Assembly: GCF_022811605.1 (NCBI RefSeq)
Contig: NZ_CP094533.1
Location: forward strand, 1,922,001 to 1,986,000
Reading direction: 5' to 3'
DNA from: Agromyces soli
GTDB lineage: Bacteria; Actinomycetota; Actinomycetes; Actinomycetales; Microbacteriaceae
DNA length: 64,000 nt
The notes beneath the pieces were generated by a model. The model saw only the letters and a list, made by a program, of their open reading frames with translations, did not search any database and had not been told where the DNA came from. Position 1 is the first letter of the stretch. Every line of letters begins with the position of its first letter. This document shows positions 19,137 through 28,927 of the stretch, piece by piece. The position numbers were made by a program, and so were the translations under genes.

Positions 19137-19496
19137 ATGGCGAACATCAAGAAGGGCGACCTGGTCCAGGTCATCTCCGGCCGCAGCCAGGCCCGCGGTG
19201 GAGACCGCGGCAAGCAGGGCAAGGTCATCGAGGTGCTGGTCGACCAGAACCGCGTCGTCGTCGAGGGCGTCAACTACGTCACGAAGCACGTGCGGGTCGG
19301 CCAGACCCAGCGCGGTTCGAAGACCGGCGGCATCGAGACCCATGAGGCCCCGATCCACGTCTCGAACGTCGCGATCGTCGACCCCGAGACCAAGAAGCCG
19401 ACCCGCGTCGGCTTCCGCAACGAAACCGTGACGAAGGACGGGGTCACCAAGACCGTCCGCGTTCGTTACGCCAAGAAGTCAGGTAAGGACCTCTGA
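19137..19496 (+). CDS. rplX: 50S ribosomal protein L24
   Basis: 119 residues with the KOW motif ([15 protein letters not shown] ... [10 protein letters not shown]). An assembly initiator on 23S domain I. The C-terminal part ([17 protein letters not shown]) is the longer actinobacterial form. One-base overlap with rplE. Confidence 0.98.
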   Translation: MANIKKGDLVQVISGRSQARGGDRGKQGKVIEVLVDQNRVVVEGVNYVTKHVRVGQTQRGSKTGGIETHEAPIHVSNVAIVDPETKKPTRVGFRNETVTKDGVTKTVRVRYAKKSGKDL

Positions 19497-20080
19497 TGAC
19501 TGAGACTGCCGTGGCGGCTGGCAAAATCCAGCCCCGCCTGAAGCAGAAGTACCGCGAGGAGATCTCGAAGGGCCTCCTGGAGCAGTTCGGCTACACGAAC
19601 GTGCACCAGGTCCCGGGTCTCGTCAAGATCGTCGTCAACATGGGTGTCGGCGAGGCCGCGCGCGATGGCAAGGTCATCGACGGCGCGATCGCCGACCTCA
19701 CGAAGATCACCGGTCAGAAGCCGCAGGTCACGAAGGCCCGCAAGTCCATCGCGCAGTTCAAGCTGCGCGAGGGCCAGCAGATCGGCGCGCACGTCACGCT
19801 GCGCGGCGACCGCATGTGGGAGTTCCTCGACCGCCTCCTGTCGCTCGCGCTCCCGCGCATCCGCGACTTCCGCGGCCTGAGCGACCGTCAGTTCGACGGC
19901 AACGGCAACTACACCTTCGGTCTCTCGGAGCAGAGCGTGTTCCACGAGATCGATCAGGACAAGATCGACCGCGTTCGCGGCATGGACATCACCGTGGTGA
20001 CCACCGCCAAGAACGACGAGGAGGGTCGCGCGCTGCTCAAGTCGCTCGGCTTCCCGTTCAAGCAGGTCGAGAACGCGTAG
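19496..20080 (+). CDS. rplE: 50S ribosomal protein L5
   Basis: 194 residues. Binds 5S rRNA and contacts P-site t[32 protein letters not shown] and the loop RDFRGLS are present. In most bacteria rpsN follows; here a promoter-like site overlaps its 3' end and 165 non-coding bases lead to rpsH. Confidence 0.98.
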   Translation: MTETAVAAGKIQPRLKQKYREEISKGLLEQFGYTNVHQVPGLVKIVVNMGVGEAARDGKVIDGAIADLTKITGQKPQVTKARKSIAQFKLREGQQIGAHVTLRGDRMWEFLDRLLSLALPRIRDFRGLSDRQFDGNGNYTFGLSEQSVFHEIDQDKIDRVRGMDITVVTTAKNDEEGRALLKSLGFPFKQVENA

Positions 20081-20086
20081 TAGACT
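20057..20086 (+). promoter_or_regulatory. Promoter-like site at the 3' end of rplE
   Basis: TTCAAG (20057-20062), 18 bases, TAGACT (20081-20086) immediately after the rplE stop. It could start transcription near 20093 for rpsH and the downstream spc genes. Confidence 0.5.
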
Positions 20087-20104
20087 CTACGAGTTTGTGC
20101 ATGA

Positions 20105-20147
20105 GCCGGCACCGCTCCCCGAGCCAGTCGAGGGGAGCGGCGCCGGC
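20105..20147 (+). promoter_or_regulatory. Strong hairpin in rpsH leader
   Basis: A 16-base stem with one A-C mismatch (GCCGGCACCGCTCCCC, 11-base loop, GGGGAGCGGCGCCGGC), without a U tract. It stands where rpsN would be expected and could attenuate transcription or mark an mRNA-processing site. Confidence 0.6.
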
Positions 20148-20245
20148 ACAGGCATTCGACGGTTCGCAACCGCGAACCGCACCACCACAGGTCAGTCCCC
20201 GTGTACCGGGTCCTGAAACCTGGTGAACGTTAGGAACACATCGTC

Positions 20246-20644
20246 ATGACGATGACCGACCCGGTCGCTGACATGCTGACCCGTCTGCGGAACGCCAACT
20301 CCGCCCACCACGACGCGGTGTCGATGCCCCACTCCAAGCTGAAGGGCCACATCGCCGAGATCCTCAAGAACGAGGGCTACATCGCGGACTTCGAGGTGAC
20401 CGACGCGCGAGTCGGCAAGACCCTCACGCTGAGCCTCAAGTTCGGCCCCAACCGCGAGCGCTCGATCGCCGGCATCAAGCGCGTCTCCAAGCCCGGTCTC
20501 CGCGTGTACGCGAAGTCGACCGAGCTCCCCAAGGTCCTCGGTGGCCTGGGCGTCGCGATCCTGTCCACTTCCAGCGGTCTGCTCACCGACCGCCAGGCCG
20601 AGAAGAAGGGCGTGGGTGGGGAAGTCCTCGCCTACGTGTGGTAA
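20246..20644 (+). CDS. rpsH: 30S ribosomal protein S8
   Basis: 132 residues, starting [17 protein letters not shown] and ending [11 protein letters not shown]8 binds the central domain of 16S rRNA and in E. coli represses the spc operon. Four bases separate it from rplF. Confidence 0.98.
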   Translation: MTMTDPVADMLTRLRNANSAHHDAVSMPHSKLKGHIAEILKNEGYIADFEVTDARVGKTLTLSLKFGPNRERSIAGIKRVSKPGLRVYAKSTELPKVLGGLGVAILSTSSGLLTDRQAEKKGVGGEVLAYVW

Positions 20645-20648
20645 GTCC

Positions 20649-21185
20649 ATGTCACGAATCGGACGACTCCCCATCGACATCCCCGCCGGTGTCGAGGTGA
20701 AGATCGACGGCTCCGCCGTCACCGTCAAGGGCCCGAAGGGCGAGCTCTCGCTCACCGTCGCGAGCCCCATCGAGGCCAAGGTCGATGGCGGCCAGGTCAT
20801 CGTCAGCCGCCCGGACGACGAGCGCGAGTCGCGTTCGCTCCACGGCCTCACCCGCACGCTCATCGCCAACGACATCATCGGCGTCACCGAGGGCTACTCG
20901 AAGGGCCTCGAGATCGTCGGCACCGGCTACCGCGTGGCGCAGAAGGGCAGCGCGATCGAGTTCGCGCTCGGCTTCTCGCACCCGGTCGTCGTCGAGGCGC
21001 CCGCGGGCATCACCTTCGCGGTCGAGGGCAACACCAAGATCACCGTGTCGGGGATCTCGAAGCAGGCCGTCGGCGAGACCGCCGCCAACATCCGCAAGAT
21101 CAAGAAGCCCGAGCCGTACAAGGGCAAGGGCATCCGCTACGCCGGCGAGGTCGTGCGTCGCAAGGCCGGAAAGGCTGGTAAGTAA
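20649..21185 (+). CDS. rplF: 50S ribosomal protein L6
   Basis: 178 residues from ATG 20649: [27 protein letters not shown] and the C-terminal signature [16 protein letters not shown]. Located near the factor-binding site of the large subunit. Confidence 0.98.
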   Translation: MSRIGRLPIDIPAGVEVKIDGSAVTVKGPKGELSLTVASPIEAKVDGGQVIVSRPDDERESRSLHGLTRTLIANDIIGVTEGYSKGLEIVGTGYRVAQKGSAIEFALGFSHPVVVEAPAGITFAVEGNTKITVSGISKQAVGETAANIRKIKKPEPYKGKGIRYAGEVVRRKAGKAGK

Positions 21186-21187
21186 CC

Positions 21188-21547
21188 ATGGCCGTGAAGA
21201 GCAAGTCGGCTGCGCGCTCGCGCCGCCACACCCGCCTTCGCAAGAAGATCGTCGGCACCGAGCTGCGTCCGCGCCTCGTCGTGACCCGTTCGGCCCGCCA
21301 CGTCTTCGTGCAGGTCGTCGACGACGCCCAGGGCCGCACCGTGGCCTCCGCGTCGACCATGGAGGCCGACCTCCGCGCGTTCGACGGTGACAAGACCGCC
21401 AAGGCCAAGAAGGTCGGCGAGCTCGTCGCCGAGCGCGCCAAGCAGGCCGGCATCGCCGAGGTCGTCTTCGACCGCGGCGGCAACAAGTACGCCGGTCGTG
21501 TCGCGGCGATCGCCGATGGAGCGCGAGAGGCAGGGCTGAACCTGTGA
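21188..21547 (+). CDS. rplR: 50S ribosomal protein L18
   Basis: 119 residues, Lys/Arg-rich N-terminus ([19 protein letters not shown]) and [24 protein letters not shown]. Binds 5S rRNA. The stop overlaps the rpsE GTG by four bases. Confidence 0.98.
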   Translation: MAVKSKSAARSRRHTRLRKKIVGTELRPRLVVTRSARHVFVQVVDDAQGRTVASASTMEADLRAFDGDKTAKAKKVGELVAERAKQAGIAEVVFDRGGNKYAGRVAAIADGAREAGLNL

Positions 21548-22248
21548 GTGAGAACACTGTGAAGGAGACCGAGGTGGCCGCTGAGGCACCCGTCGAGACC
21601 GCTGCCGGTACCGAGCAGCAGCCCGAGCGCCGCGAGCGCGATGGCCGCCGTGGCGGCCGCGACCGCGGCCAGGGCGGTCGCGACCGCGGTGGCCGCGACG
21701 CCGAGAAGAGCCAGTTCCTCGAGCGCGTCGTCACCATCAACCGCGTGTCCAAGGTCGTCAAGGGCGGCCGTCGCTTCAGCTTCACGGCGCTCGTCGTCGT
21801 GGGCGATGGCAACGGGCTCGTCGGCGTCGGCTACGGCAAGGCGCGCGAGGTCCCGACGGCCATCTCGAAGGGCGTCGAGGAGGCGAAGAAGAACTTCTTC
21901 CGCGTCCCGCGCGTCGGCAGCACCATCCCGCACCCCGTGCAGGGTGAGGCGGCCGCCGGTGTCGTCCTCCTGCGTCCGGCGTCGCCCGGTACCGGTGTCA
22001 TCGCCGGTGGTCCGGTCCGCGCCGTGCTCGAGTGCGCCGGCATCCACGACGTGCTGTCGAAGTCGCTCGGCTCGTCGAACACCATCAACATCGTGCACGC
22101 CACCGTCGAGTCGCTGAAGCAGCTCGAGGAGCCGCGCGCCGTCGCCGCCCGTCGTGGTCTCGACTACGACGAGGTCGCGCCCGCCCGTCTGCTGCGTGCC
22201 GAGGCCCAGGCGGCCGAGGCCGCCGCAGCAGCGAAGGCAGGTGCCTGA
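21544..22248 (+). CDS. rpsE: 30S ribosomal protein S5 with RGG-rich N-terminal tail
   Basis: 234 residues from GTG 21544. The core begins near residue 60 ([20 protein letters not shown]) and includes [12 protein letters not shown] and [16 protein letters not shown]. About 55 residues before it are acidic, then Arg/Gly/Asp repeats ([16 protein letters not shown]). S5 guards decoding accuracy; the VKGGRRF spectinomycin loop is intact. Confidence 0.98.
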   Translation: MSENTVKETEVAAEAPVETAAGTEQQPERRERDGRRGGRDRGQGGRDRGGRDAEKSQFLERVVTINRVSKVVKGGRRFSFTALVVVGDGNGLVGVGYGKAREVPTAISKGVEEAKKNFFRVPRVGSTIPHPVQGEAAAGVVLLRPASPGTGVIAGGPVRAVLECAGIHDVLSKSLGSSNTINIVHATVESLKQLEEPRAVAARRGLDYDEVAPARLLRAEAQAAEAAAAAKAGA

Positions 22249-22433
22249 TGGCCAAGCAGCTCAAGGTGACCCAGATCAAGTCCAAGGTGAGCGAGAAGCA
22301 GTACCAGCGCGACACGCTCCGCAGCCTCGGACTGAAGCGCATCGGCGACTCCGTCGTCCGTGAGGACACGCCGCAGAACCGCGGCTACGTCAAGACGGTC
22401 GCCCACCTCGTGAAGGTTGAGGAGATTGACTAA
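22248..22433 (+). CDS. rpmD: 50S ribosomal protein L30
   Basis: 61 residues ([36 protein letters not shown]). Both ends overlap neighbours by one base (TGATG with rpsE, TAATG with rplO), so the three are translationally coupled. Confidence 0.98.
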   Translation: MAKQLKVTQIKSKVSEKQYQRDTLRSLGLKRIGDSVVREDTPQNRGYVKTVAHLVKVEEID

Positions 22434-23095
22434 TGGCTGACGAGAAGAACGTCGCCGAGGAGACCCCGAAGAAGGCTCCCGCGAAGAAGGCGCCGGCCAA
22501 GGCCGCCGCCGAGAAGGCGCCGGCCGCCAAGGCTCCGGCCAAGAAGGCCGCCGCCGCCAAGGCCGACACCGCTGAGAAGGCTCCGGCCGAGAAGGCGCCC
22601 GCCAAGAAGGCTCCGGCTAAGAAGTCGGCGCCGAAGGCCGAGGTCGTCGAGGCTCGCGAGCAGGTCCTGAAGGTGCACCACCTTCGTCCGGCTCCCGGTG
22701 CCAAGAAGGACAAGACCCGCGTCGGTCGCGGTGAGGGTTCGAAGGGCAAGACCGCCGGTCGCGGCACCAAGGGCACGAAGGCCCGCAACACGGTGCGCCC
22801 CGGCTTCGAGGGCGGCCAGCTTCCGTACCACATGCGTGCGCCGAAGCTCCGCGGCTTCAAGAACCCGTTCCGCGTCGAGTACCAGGCTGTGAACCTGGAC
22901 AAGCTCGCGGCGCTCTACCCGAAGGGCGGCGACGTCACCGTCGCCGACCTCGTGGCCAAGGGCGTGGTCCGCAAGAACGAGCGCGTCAAGGTGCTCGGCA
23001 ACGGCGACCTGCAGGTGAAGCTGAACGTCTCCGTCGACAAGGTCTCCGGCTCGGCCGAGCAGAAGATCGTCGCGGCGGGCGGCTCGGTCAAGTAA
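22433..23095 (+). CDS. rplO: 50S ribosomal protein L15 with long Ala/Lys/Pro N-terminal extension
   Basis: 220 residues. The L15 core starts near residue 77 ([15 protein letters not shown]) and has the usual [17 protein letters not shown] and [18 protein letters not shown]. Before it lie about 75 residues of AKKAPAK-type repeats resembling histone-H1-like tails. The extension is judged real: ATG 22433 overlaps the rpmD stop (TAATG), codon use matches the core, and no ribosome site precedes an internal start. Ordinary L15 has about 145 residues. The tail could contact rRNA or DNA; function unknown. Confidence 0.95.
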   Translation: MADEKNVAEETPKKAPAKKAPAKAAAEKAPAAKAPAKKAAAAKADTAEKAPAEKAPAKKAPAKKSAPKAEVVEAREQVLKVHHLRPAPGAKKDKTRVGRGEGSKGKTAGRGTKGTKARNTVRPGFEGGQLPYHMRAPKLRGFKNPFRVEYQAVNLDKLAALYPKGGDVTVADLVAKGVVRKNERVKVLGNGDLQVKLNVSVDKVSGSAEQKIVAAGGSVK

Positions 23096-23112
23096 CCGAT
23101 CCACCATCGAAG

Positions 23113-23141
23113 TTCGAGCCTGTCGGGACCTCGCGTATGAT
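23113..23141 (+). promoter_or_regulatory. secY: Promoter of secY-adk-map
   Basis: TTCGAG (23113-23118), 17 bases, TATGAT (23136-23141). The -35 lies in the left arm of the inverted repeat 23113-23166 and the -10 in its loop. Start would be near 23148, with a leader of about 85 nt. Confidence 0.6.
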
Positions 23142-23166
23142 TCACGGGGGTCCTGACAGGCTCGAA
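23113..23166. repeat. 12-bp perfect inverted repeat between rplO and secY
   Basis: TTCGAGCCTGTC (23113-23124) and GACAGGCTCGAA (23155-23166) are exact reverse complements 30 bases apart; GGACC/GGTCC further extends the stem. The core GAGCCTGTC is shared with intergenic sites at 7572 and 13342. It may end rplO transcripts, regulate the enclosed promoter, or be a dispersed repeat. Confidence 0.7.
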
Positions 23167-23231
23167 TCGCATCCGGGCGCCGCGCCCGGCTGCAGTGTAT
23201 GACGCTCCACGACGGAGCAACAGGAGGACGA

Positions 23232-24554
23232 GTGTTCAACGCGATCGGGCGGATCTTCCGCACGCCGGACCTGCGCCGGAAGATCGGCTTCACCCTGGGC
23301 ATCATCGCCCTGTTCCGTCTGGGCTCGTTCATCCCCGCGCCGTTCGTGGACTTCTCGAACGTCCAGGCCTGCCTCGCGGCGAACCAGGGCGCCTCGGGCC
23401 TCTACGAGCTCGTCAACCTCTTCTCCGGCGGTGCGCTGCTGCAGCTGTCGATCTTCGCGCTCGGCATCATGCCGTACATCACCGCGTCGATCATCGTCCA
23501 GCTGCTCCGCGTCGTCATCCCGCACTTCGAGACCCTCTACAAGGAGGGCCAGGCGGGCCAGGGCAAGCTGACCCAGTACACCCGGTACCTCACGATCGCC
23601 CTCGGTGTGCTGCAGTCGACCACCCTGATCACGGTCGCCCGCTCGGGCGCGCTGTTCAGCGGCTCGGCCGACCCCTCCTGCTCGCAGCTGATCACGAACG
23701 ACGCCTGGTACGCGATCCTCCTGATGGTCATCACGATGACCGCGGGCACCGGCCTCATCATGTGGATGGGCGAGCTCATCACCGAGCGCGGCATCGGCAA
23801 CGGCATGTCGCTCCTCATCTTCACCTCGATCGCCTCGACCTTCCCCGGTTCGCTCTGGGCCATCGGCATCTCGCGCGGCTGGGACGTCTTCGCGATCGTC
23901 CTCGCGATCGGCCTCGTGGTCGTCGTCGCGGTGGTCTTCGTCGAGCAGTCGCAGCGGCGCGTCCCCGTCCAGTACGCGAAGCGCATGGTCGGGCGGCGCA
24001 CCTACGGCGGCAACAACACGTACATCCCGATCAAGGTGAACATGGCCGGCGTCGTGCCCGTCATCTTCGCCTCGTCGCTGCTCTACCTGCCGGCGCTCAT
24101 CGCGCAGTTCAACCAGCCGAAGGCGGGCGAGGAGATCCAGCCCTGGGTCGCGTGGATCACGAACTACCTGACCAAGGGCGACCACCCGCTCTACATGCTG
24201 CTGTACTTCCTGCTCATCGTGGGCTTCACCTACTTCTACGTCGCGATCACGTTCAACCCGGACGAGGTCTCCGAGAACATGAAGAAGTACGGCGGCTTCA
24301 TCCCCGGCATCCGCGCGGGCCGCCCGACGGCCGAGTACCTCGACTACGTGCTCACGCGCATCACGTTCCCGGGCTCGCTCTACCTGGGCCTCATCGCCCT
24401 CATCCCGCTCATCGCCTTCGCGCTGGTCGGGGCCAACCAGAACTTCCCGTTCGGCGGTGCATCGATCCTGATCATCGTCGGCGTCGGTCTCGAGACCGTC
24501 AAGCAGATCGACGCGCAACTCCAGCAGCGACACTACGAAGGACTCCTCCGATGA
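23232..24554 (+). CDS. secY: Protein translocase subunit SecY
   Basis: 440 residues from GTG 23232; AGGAGG at 23222-23227 selects it over an upstream ATG at 23199. Ten membrane spans form the protein-conducting channel with SecE/SecG. Typical features: TPDLRRKIGFTLGI at the start, LGIMPYITASIIVQLL in span 2, and a cytosolic loop with RRVPVQYAKRMVGR. Its stop overlaps the adk ATG (ATGA). Confidence 0.97.
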   Translation: MFNAIGRIFRTPDLRRKIGFTLGIIALFRLGSFIPAPFVDFSNVQACLAANQGASGLYELVNLFSGGALLQLSIFALGIMPYITASIIVQLLRVVIPHFETLYKEGQAGQGKLTQYTRYLTIALGVLQSTTLITVARSGALFSGSADPSCSQLITNDAWYAILLMVITMTAGTGLIMWMGELITERGIGNGMSLLIFTSIASTFPGSLWAIGISRGWDVFAIVLAIGLVVVVAVVFVEQSQRRVPVQYAKRMVGRRTYGGNNTYIPIKVNMAGVVPVIFASSLLYLPALIAQFNQPKAGEEIQPWVAWITNYLTKGDHPLYMLLYFLLIVGFTYFYVAITFNPDEVSENMKKYGGFIPGIRAGRPTAEYLDYVLTRITFPGSLYLGLIALIPLIAFALVGANQNFPFGGASILIIVGVGLETVKQIDAQLQQRHYEGLLR

Positions 24555-25177
24555 CCAGCGCCGACTCCGCCCGCTCTGCCCGCTTCCTCATCGTCGGCCC
24601 GCAGGGCTCCGGCAAGGGGACCCAGGGCGTGCTCGTCGCCGCGGCGTTCGACGTGCCGCAGATCGCGACCGGCGACATCTTCCGTGCGAACGTGAAGGGC
24701 GGCACCGAGCTCGGCAAGCAGGTGCAGTCGATCATCGAGGCCGGCGACCTGGTGCCCGACGAGCTCACGAGTGCGCTCGTCGCCGACCGGCTCGCCCAGC
24801 CCGATGCGGCCGAGGGCTTCCTCCTCGACGGCTATCCGCGCAACCGCGGTCAGGTCGCCGACCTGGACGCCTTCCTCGAGCCCCGCGGCGAGGCGCTCGA
24901 CGCCGTCATCGAGCTCGAGGTGCCCCGTGAGGAGTCGATCGCCCGGCTGCGCCAGCGCGCCGTCGAGCAGGGCCGCACCGACGACACCGAAGAGGTCATC
25001 GCGAACCGGCTGGCGATCTACGAGCGCGAGACCGCGCCGATCCTCGACGTCTACCGCGCCCGCGGCATCGTCGTGCGCATCGACGGCGTCGGCTCGCTCG
25101 ACGAGGTCACCACCCGCATCTTCGAGTCGCTCGCGGCTCGCGGCCTCGCGCCGGTGCACCCGGGCGCCCTCGCCTGA
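24551..25177 (+). CDS. adk: Adenylate kinase
   Basis: 208 residues. Walker A GPQGSGKGTQG, AMP-binding TGDIFRANV and LLDGYPRNRGQV; the LID region is the short type without zinc cysteines (RAVEQGRTDDTEEVIANRL). Interconverts ATP, ADP and AMP. Coupled to secY by a four-base overlap; map follows four bases later. Confidence 0.97.
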   Translation: MTSADSARSARFLIVGPQGSGKGTQGVLVAAAFDVPQIATGDIFRANVKGGTELGKQVQSIIEAGDLVPDELTSALVADRLAQPDAAEGFLLDGYPRNRGQVADLDAFLEPRGEALDAVIELEVPREESIARLRQRAVEQGRTDDTEEVIANRLAIYERETAPILDVYRARGIVVRIDGVGSLDEVTTRIFESLAARGLAPVHPGALA

Positions 25178-25181
25178 GCCC

Positions 25182-26033
25182 GTGTTCCGCCGCTCGATCC
25201 TGAAGTCGCCGGCCGAGCTCCGCGCGATGCGCGCGGCCGGCGAGGTGACGGCGGCGGCCCTCGCCGAGGCGCGCGCGCTGATCGCAGTCGGGGCGACGCC
25301 GCTCGAGCTCGACGCCGCCGCCGAGCGGCTCATCCTCGATCGCGGCGGCCGCTCGAACTTCCAGCTGGAGCCCGGCTACCGCCACACGCTCTGCGTCTCG
25401 GTCGACGACGACGTGGTGCACGGCATCCCGGGAGACCGGCCGTTCCGGCCCGGCGACCTCGTCTCGGTCGACGGCGGCGCCGAGGTCGACGGCTGGAACG
25501 GCGACGCCGCCTTCTCGGTGGTGCTCGACGACCCCGAGCGCCCGGATGTCGTCGCGGCCCGCCGCGAGCTCGTGCGGGTCGCCGAGCTCGGGCTCTGGAC
25601 GGGCATCGCGACGCTCGCGAGCGCGCGCCACCTGAACGAGGTCGGCGCTGCGATCGAGGACGCGGTCGTCGCGGAGGCGGATGCCCCGGGCGGCACCGGC
25701 CGAGAGTACGGCATCCTGCTCGACTACGTCGGGCACGGCATCGGCCGGCGCATGCACGAGGAACCGCCGGTGTTCAACTACCGCGTCGATCGCCGTGGGC
25801 CGGCGGTGAAGCCGGGGCTCGTCGTCGCCATCGAGCCGATGATCGTCGCGGGCTCGATCGAGACGTTCGTGCGCGACGACGGCTGGACCGTGACGACCGC
25901 CGACGGCTCGGACGCCGCGCACGTCGAGCACTCCGTCGCGGTGCACGCGGACGGCATCTGGGTGCTCACGGCCGAGGACGGCGGGGCAGCCGGGCTCGCG
26001 CCCTTCGGCGTGACGCCGGTCCCCATCCCCTGA
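25182..26033 (+). CDS. map: Methionine aminopeptidase, type I
   Basis: 283 residues from GTG 25182, four bases after adk. Removes initiator Met from nascent proteins. Metal ligands are seen in [35 protein letters not shown] and AHVEHSV. No N-terminal SH3-binding extension. The C-terminal 25 residues ([19 protein letters not shown]) are a Pro/Gly tail. Third gene of the secY operon. Confidence 0.96.
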   Translation: MFRRSILKSPAELRAMRAAGEVTAAALAEARALIAVGATPLELDAAAERLILDRGGRSNFQLEPGYRHTLCVSVDDDVVHGIPGDRPFRPGDLVSVDGGAEVDGWNGDAAFSVVLDDPERPDVVAARRELVRVAELGLWTGIATLASARHLNEVGAAIEDAVVAEADAPGGTGREYGILLDYVGHGIGRRMHEEPPVFNYRVDRRGPAVKPGLVVAIEPMIVAGSIETFVRDDGWTVTTADGSDAAHVEHSVAVHADGIWVLTAEDGGAAGLAPFGVTPVPIP

Positions 26034-26144
26034 GCGCCACGACCCGAGCCGGGCGGCCGCGCACGGCCTCCACCGTTCCTCCCTGCGCGTCCGCGGGCTA
26101 TGGTGAACGAGGAGCAAGGGACGCCACCGACGGGGGAGGACCGC

Positions 26145-27845
26145 ATGCGCGAGATCCAGGGCATCGGCATCGGGCAGGGGATCGCGGTCGGGCCCGTCGT
26201 GCGCATGGCCGAGCCGCTCCCAGCGCCGGAGGACCGAGCGAGCGGGTTCGACGCGTCCCAGGAGGAGGAGCGGGCGCGCACGTCCCTCGCCGCTGTCGCC
26301 GACGAACTGCAGCGCCGGGGCGCGCGGGCCGGCGGCGCCGCGAAGGACGTCCTCGAGGCCCAGGCCATGATGGCCGGCGACCCGAGCCTCATCACCGACG
26401 TCGTGAAGCGGCTGGCCGAGGGCAAGACCGCCGAGCGCGCCGTCTACGAGGCCTTCGCCGCCTTCCGCGACGTGCTCGCCGGAATGGGCGGGTATCTCGG
26501 CGAGCGGGCGGCCGACCTCGACGACGTCTCGCAGCGGGTGGTCGCGCACCTCCTCGAGCTGCCGGCGCCCGGGGTGCCCGACCCGGGCCATCCCTTCGTC
26601 CTCGTCGCGCGCGACCTCGCGCCGGCCGATACCGCGGTGCTCGACCTCGAGCAGGTGCTCGCGCTCGTCACGGTCGACGGCGGCCCGACCTCGCACACCG
26701 CGATCCTCGCGCGGGAGCAGTCCATCGTCGCGATCGTGGGCGCCGCCGGCGCCGCAGGGCTCGTCGACGGCGAGCAGGTGCTCGTCGACGCCGAGCACGA
26801 CGTCGTCGTGGTGGCGCCGAGCGAGGCGCAGCTCGCCGAGGCGCGCGAGCGCAGCGCGGCCCGACGGCTCGCCGCGGAGGCGCCCATCACGCCCGGGGCG
26901 CTCGCCGACGGCGCCCCGGTGCCGCTCCTCGCCAACCTCGGCTCGGTCGGGGGCGCGGCGGAGGCCTTGCGGCTGGGCGCGGAGGGGGTCGGCCTCTTCC
27001 GCACCGAGTTCCTCTTCCTCGACGCCGATCGGGCGCCGAGCGTCGCCGAGCAGCAGGAGCAGTACACGAAGCTGCTCAACGAGTTCGCCGGCAAGAAGGT
27101 CGTCGTGCGGGTGCTCGACGCGGGCGCCGACAAGCCGCTCGCCTTCCTGAACGACGCCGAGGAGGAGAATCCGGCGCTCGGGCTCCGCGGCATCCGCGCG
27201 CTGCGCCGGTCCGAAGCCGTCCTGCGCGAGCAGCTCACGGCGCTCGCCGCCGCCGACGCGGCGACCGACGCCGAGCTCTGGGTCATGGCGCCGATGATCG
27301 CGACGGTCGAGGAGACCCGGTACTTCACCGCGCTGGCCGCGGAGCTCGGCATCCGCACCGCGGGCGTCATGATCGAGGTGCCCGCCGCGGCGCTGCTGGC
27401 CGACCGCGTGCTGGACGCCTGCGCCTTCGCCTCGATCGGCACGAACGACCTCACCCAGTACACGATGGCCGCCGACCGCCTGCTGGGCACGGTCGCCCAG
27501 CTGCAGAGCCCGTGGCATCCGGCCGTGCTCCGCCTCATCGAGGAGGTCGGCGCCGCCGGGGCGCGCACCGGCACGCCCGTGGGGATCTGCGGCGAGGCCG
27601 CCGCCGACCCCCTGCTCGCCGTCGTCCTCGTGGGCCTCGGCGCCACCAGCCTGTCGATGTCGCCGTCGGCGCTCGCGGACGTGCGCGCCTCGCTCGCGCG
27701 CTACGGTCTGGAGGATGCCCGGGCCATCGCCGGGGCCGCGCTGGCGACCGAGGGCGCGGCCGAGGCCAAGCGGGCGGCGACGGCCGCCGCCGAATCGGTG
27801 CGCGGCCGCTCGGTTGGCGATTCGTCCGCGAGTGGTCTACAGTAG
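26145..27845 (+). CDS. ptsI: PTS phosphoenolpyruvate-protein phosphotransferase (Enzyme I)
   Basis: 566 residues from ATG 26145 with GGGGGAGGA at 26132-26140; TATGGT (26099-26104) is a possible -10. Transfers phosphate from PEP to HPr. The active-site His is in [14 protein letters not shown]; the PEP-binding part has [25 protein letters not shown] and the catalytic Cys in GICGEAA. All Enzyme I domains are present at normal length. No ptsH or EII gene is nearby; it lies alone between map and infA. Confidence 0.94.
   Translation: MREIQGIGIGQGIAVGPVVRMAEPLPAPEDRASGFDASQEEERARTSLAAVADELQRRGARAGGAAKDVLEAQAMMAGDPSLITDVVKRLAEGKTAERAVYEAFAAFRDVLAGMGGYLGERAADLDDVSQRVVAHLLELPAPGVPDPGHPFVLVARDLAPADTAVLDLEQVLALVTVDGGPTSHTAILAREQSIVAIVGAAGAAGLVDGEQVLVDAEHDVVVVAPSEAQLAEARERSAARRLAAEAPITPGALADGAPVPLLANLGSVGGAAEALRLGAEGVGLFRTEFLFLDADRAPSVAEQQEQYTKLLNEFAGKKVVVRVLDAGADKPLAFLNDAEEENPALGLRGIRALRRSEAVLREQLTALAAADAATDAELWVMAPMIATVEETRYFTALAAELGIRTAGVMIEVPAAALLADRVLDACAFASIGTNDLTQYTMAADRLLGTVAQLQSPWHPAVLRLIEEVGAAGARTGTPVGICGEAAADPLLAVVLVGLGATSLSMSPSALADVRASLARYGLEDARAIAGAALATEGAAEAKRAATAAAESVRGRSVGDSSASGLQ
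27814..27843 (+). promoter_or_regulatory. infA: Promoter of infA-rpmJ-rpsM-rpsK
   Basis: TTGGCG (27814-27819), 18 bases, TACAGT (27838-27843), overlapping the end of ptsI. It gives a leader of about 100 nt before infA. Confidence 0.6.
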
Positions 27846-27949
27846 ATCCTTGGTGTTCTGCACCTGCGCTGCGGCATGCGCCGACAGGGCGTCAGAGGTG
27901 CGGAACCATCGCACGACCGACCACCTTTACCCCAAGCGATAGTGAGGCT

Positions 27950-28171
27950 ATGGCCAAGAAAGACGGTGTCATCGAGATCGAGGGCTCGGTCATCGAGGCG
28001 CTCCCGAACGCAATGTTCCGCGTCGAGCTGACCAACGGCCACAAGGTGCTGGCCCACATCTCCGGCAAGATGCGGCAGCACTACATCCGCATCCTCCCGG
28101 AGGACCGCGTCATCGTGGAGCTGAGCCCCTACGACCTGACCCGCGGGCGCATCGTCTACCGCTACAAGTAA
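27950..28171 (+). CDS. infA: Translation initiation factor IF-1
   Basis: 73 residues, the S1-like OB fold of IF-1: [39 protein letters not shown], ending GRIVYRYK. Blocks the A site during initiation. First gene of the alpha-type operon. Confidence 0.98.
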   Translation: MAKKDGVIEIEGSVIEALPNAMFRVELTNGHKVLAHISGKMRQHYIRILPEDRVIVELSPYDLTRGRIVYRYK

Positions 28172-28242
28172 AGGCTGTCGGAAAGTAACGGCCCGCGGCA
28201 TCCCGCGGGTACGAGGACAGCGAATCGAAGGAAACATCCCTC

Positions 28243-28359
28243 ATGAAGGTGAACCCCAGCGTCAAGCCGATCTGCGATCACTGCAAGGTGATCCGCCGTC
28301 ACGGCCGCGTCATGGTCATCTGCAAGTCGAACCCGCGCCACAAGCAGCGCCAGGGCTGA
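28243..28359 (+). CDS. rpmJ: 50S ribosomal protein L36
   Basis: 38 residues ([20 protein letters not shown] ... RQG). This is the zinc form, with CDHC and a later Cys-x4-His (CKSNPRH). GAAGGAAAC upstream serves as ribosome site. Below the length cut-off of most ORF finders. Confidence 0.96.
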   Translation: MKVNPSVKPICDHCKVIRRHGRVMVICKSNPRHKQRQG

Positions 28360-28405
28360 CCTGCGGCGGTCCGTGCCGCGCACGGATCCGCGACAACTGA
28401 ACACG

Positions 28406-28480
28406 GCAGTGCCAGAACCCGCCGCCCGACGACTCGGGAGCGGGGGACACCTCGGGAGGAGGCCCGGGCACCGGCACTGC
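28406..28480 (+). promoter_or_regulatory. Structured leader of rpsM
   Basis: GCAGTGCC (28406-28413) pairs exactly with GGCACTGC (28473-28480) around a GC-rich segment with smaller complementary runs. This 155-base gap between rpmJ and rpsM may carry regulation of the downstream genes; no named element is recognised. Confidence 0.35.
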
Positions 28481-28514
28481 TTCACACCTCCACTCACTCA
28501 CAGGAGAAGCCACC

Positions 28515-28895
28515 ATGGCACGTCTGGCAGGAGTCGACATCCCGCGCGAGAAGCGCGTGGAGATCGCACTGACCTACATCTACGGCGTCGGCCGCACCCG
28601 TGCGCTGCAGACGCTCGCGGACACCGGCATCGACGGCAACATCCGCGTCAAGGACCTCAGCGACGACCAGCTCGTCGCGCTGCGCGACTACATCGAGGGC
28701 AACTACAAGGTGGAGGGTGACCTTCGCCGCGAGGTCGCCGCCGACATCCGCCGCAAGGTCGAGATCGGCTCGTACGAGGGCCTCCGCCACCGTCGCGGCC
28801 TCCCGGTCCGCGGCCAGCGCACCAAGACCAACGCTCGTACCCGCAAGGGCCCGAAGCGCACCGTCGCCGGCAAGAAGAAGGCCGGCCGCAAGTAA
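28515..28895 (+). CDS. rpsM: 30S ribosomal protein S13
   Basis: 126 residues: [45 protein letters not shown] split by the family loop, and a basic tail [14 protein letters not shown]13 bridges the subunits at the head. GGAG at 28502-28505. Confidence 0.98.
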   Translation: MARLAGVDIPREKRVEIALTYIYGVGRTRALQTLADTGIDGNIRVKDLSDDQLVALRDYIEGNYKVEGDLRREVAADIRRKVEIGSYEGLRHRRGLPVRGQRTKTNARTRKGPKRTVAGKKKAGRK

Positions 28896-28927
28896 CCGCT
28901 TGTCGCCAGATCTAGGAGATTTCGAAC

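Noticed and set aside
20081..20245. Remnant of rpsN
   Set aside because: No CxxC knuckles or S14-like translation in any frame; the sequence is a hairpin and leader.
23199..23231. ATG 23199 as the start of secY
   Set aside because: AGGAGG is placed for GTG 23232, and the added residues are absent from the family N-terminus.
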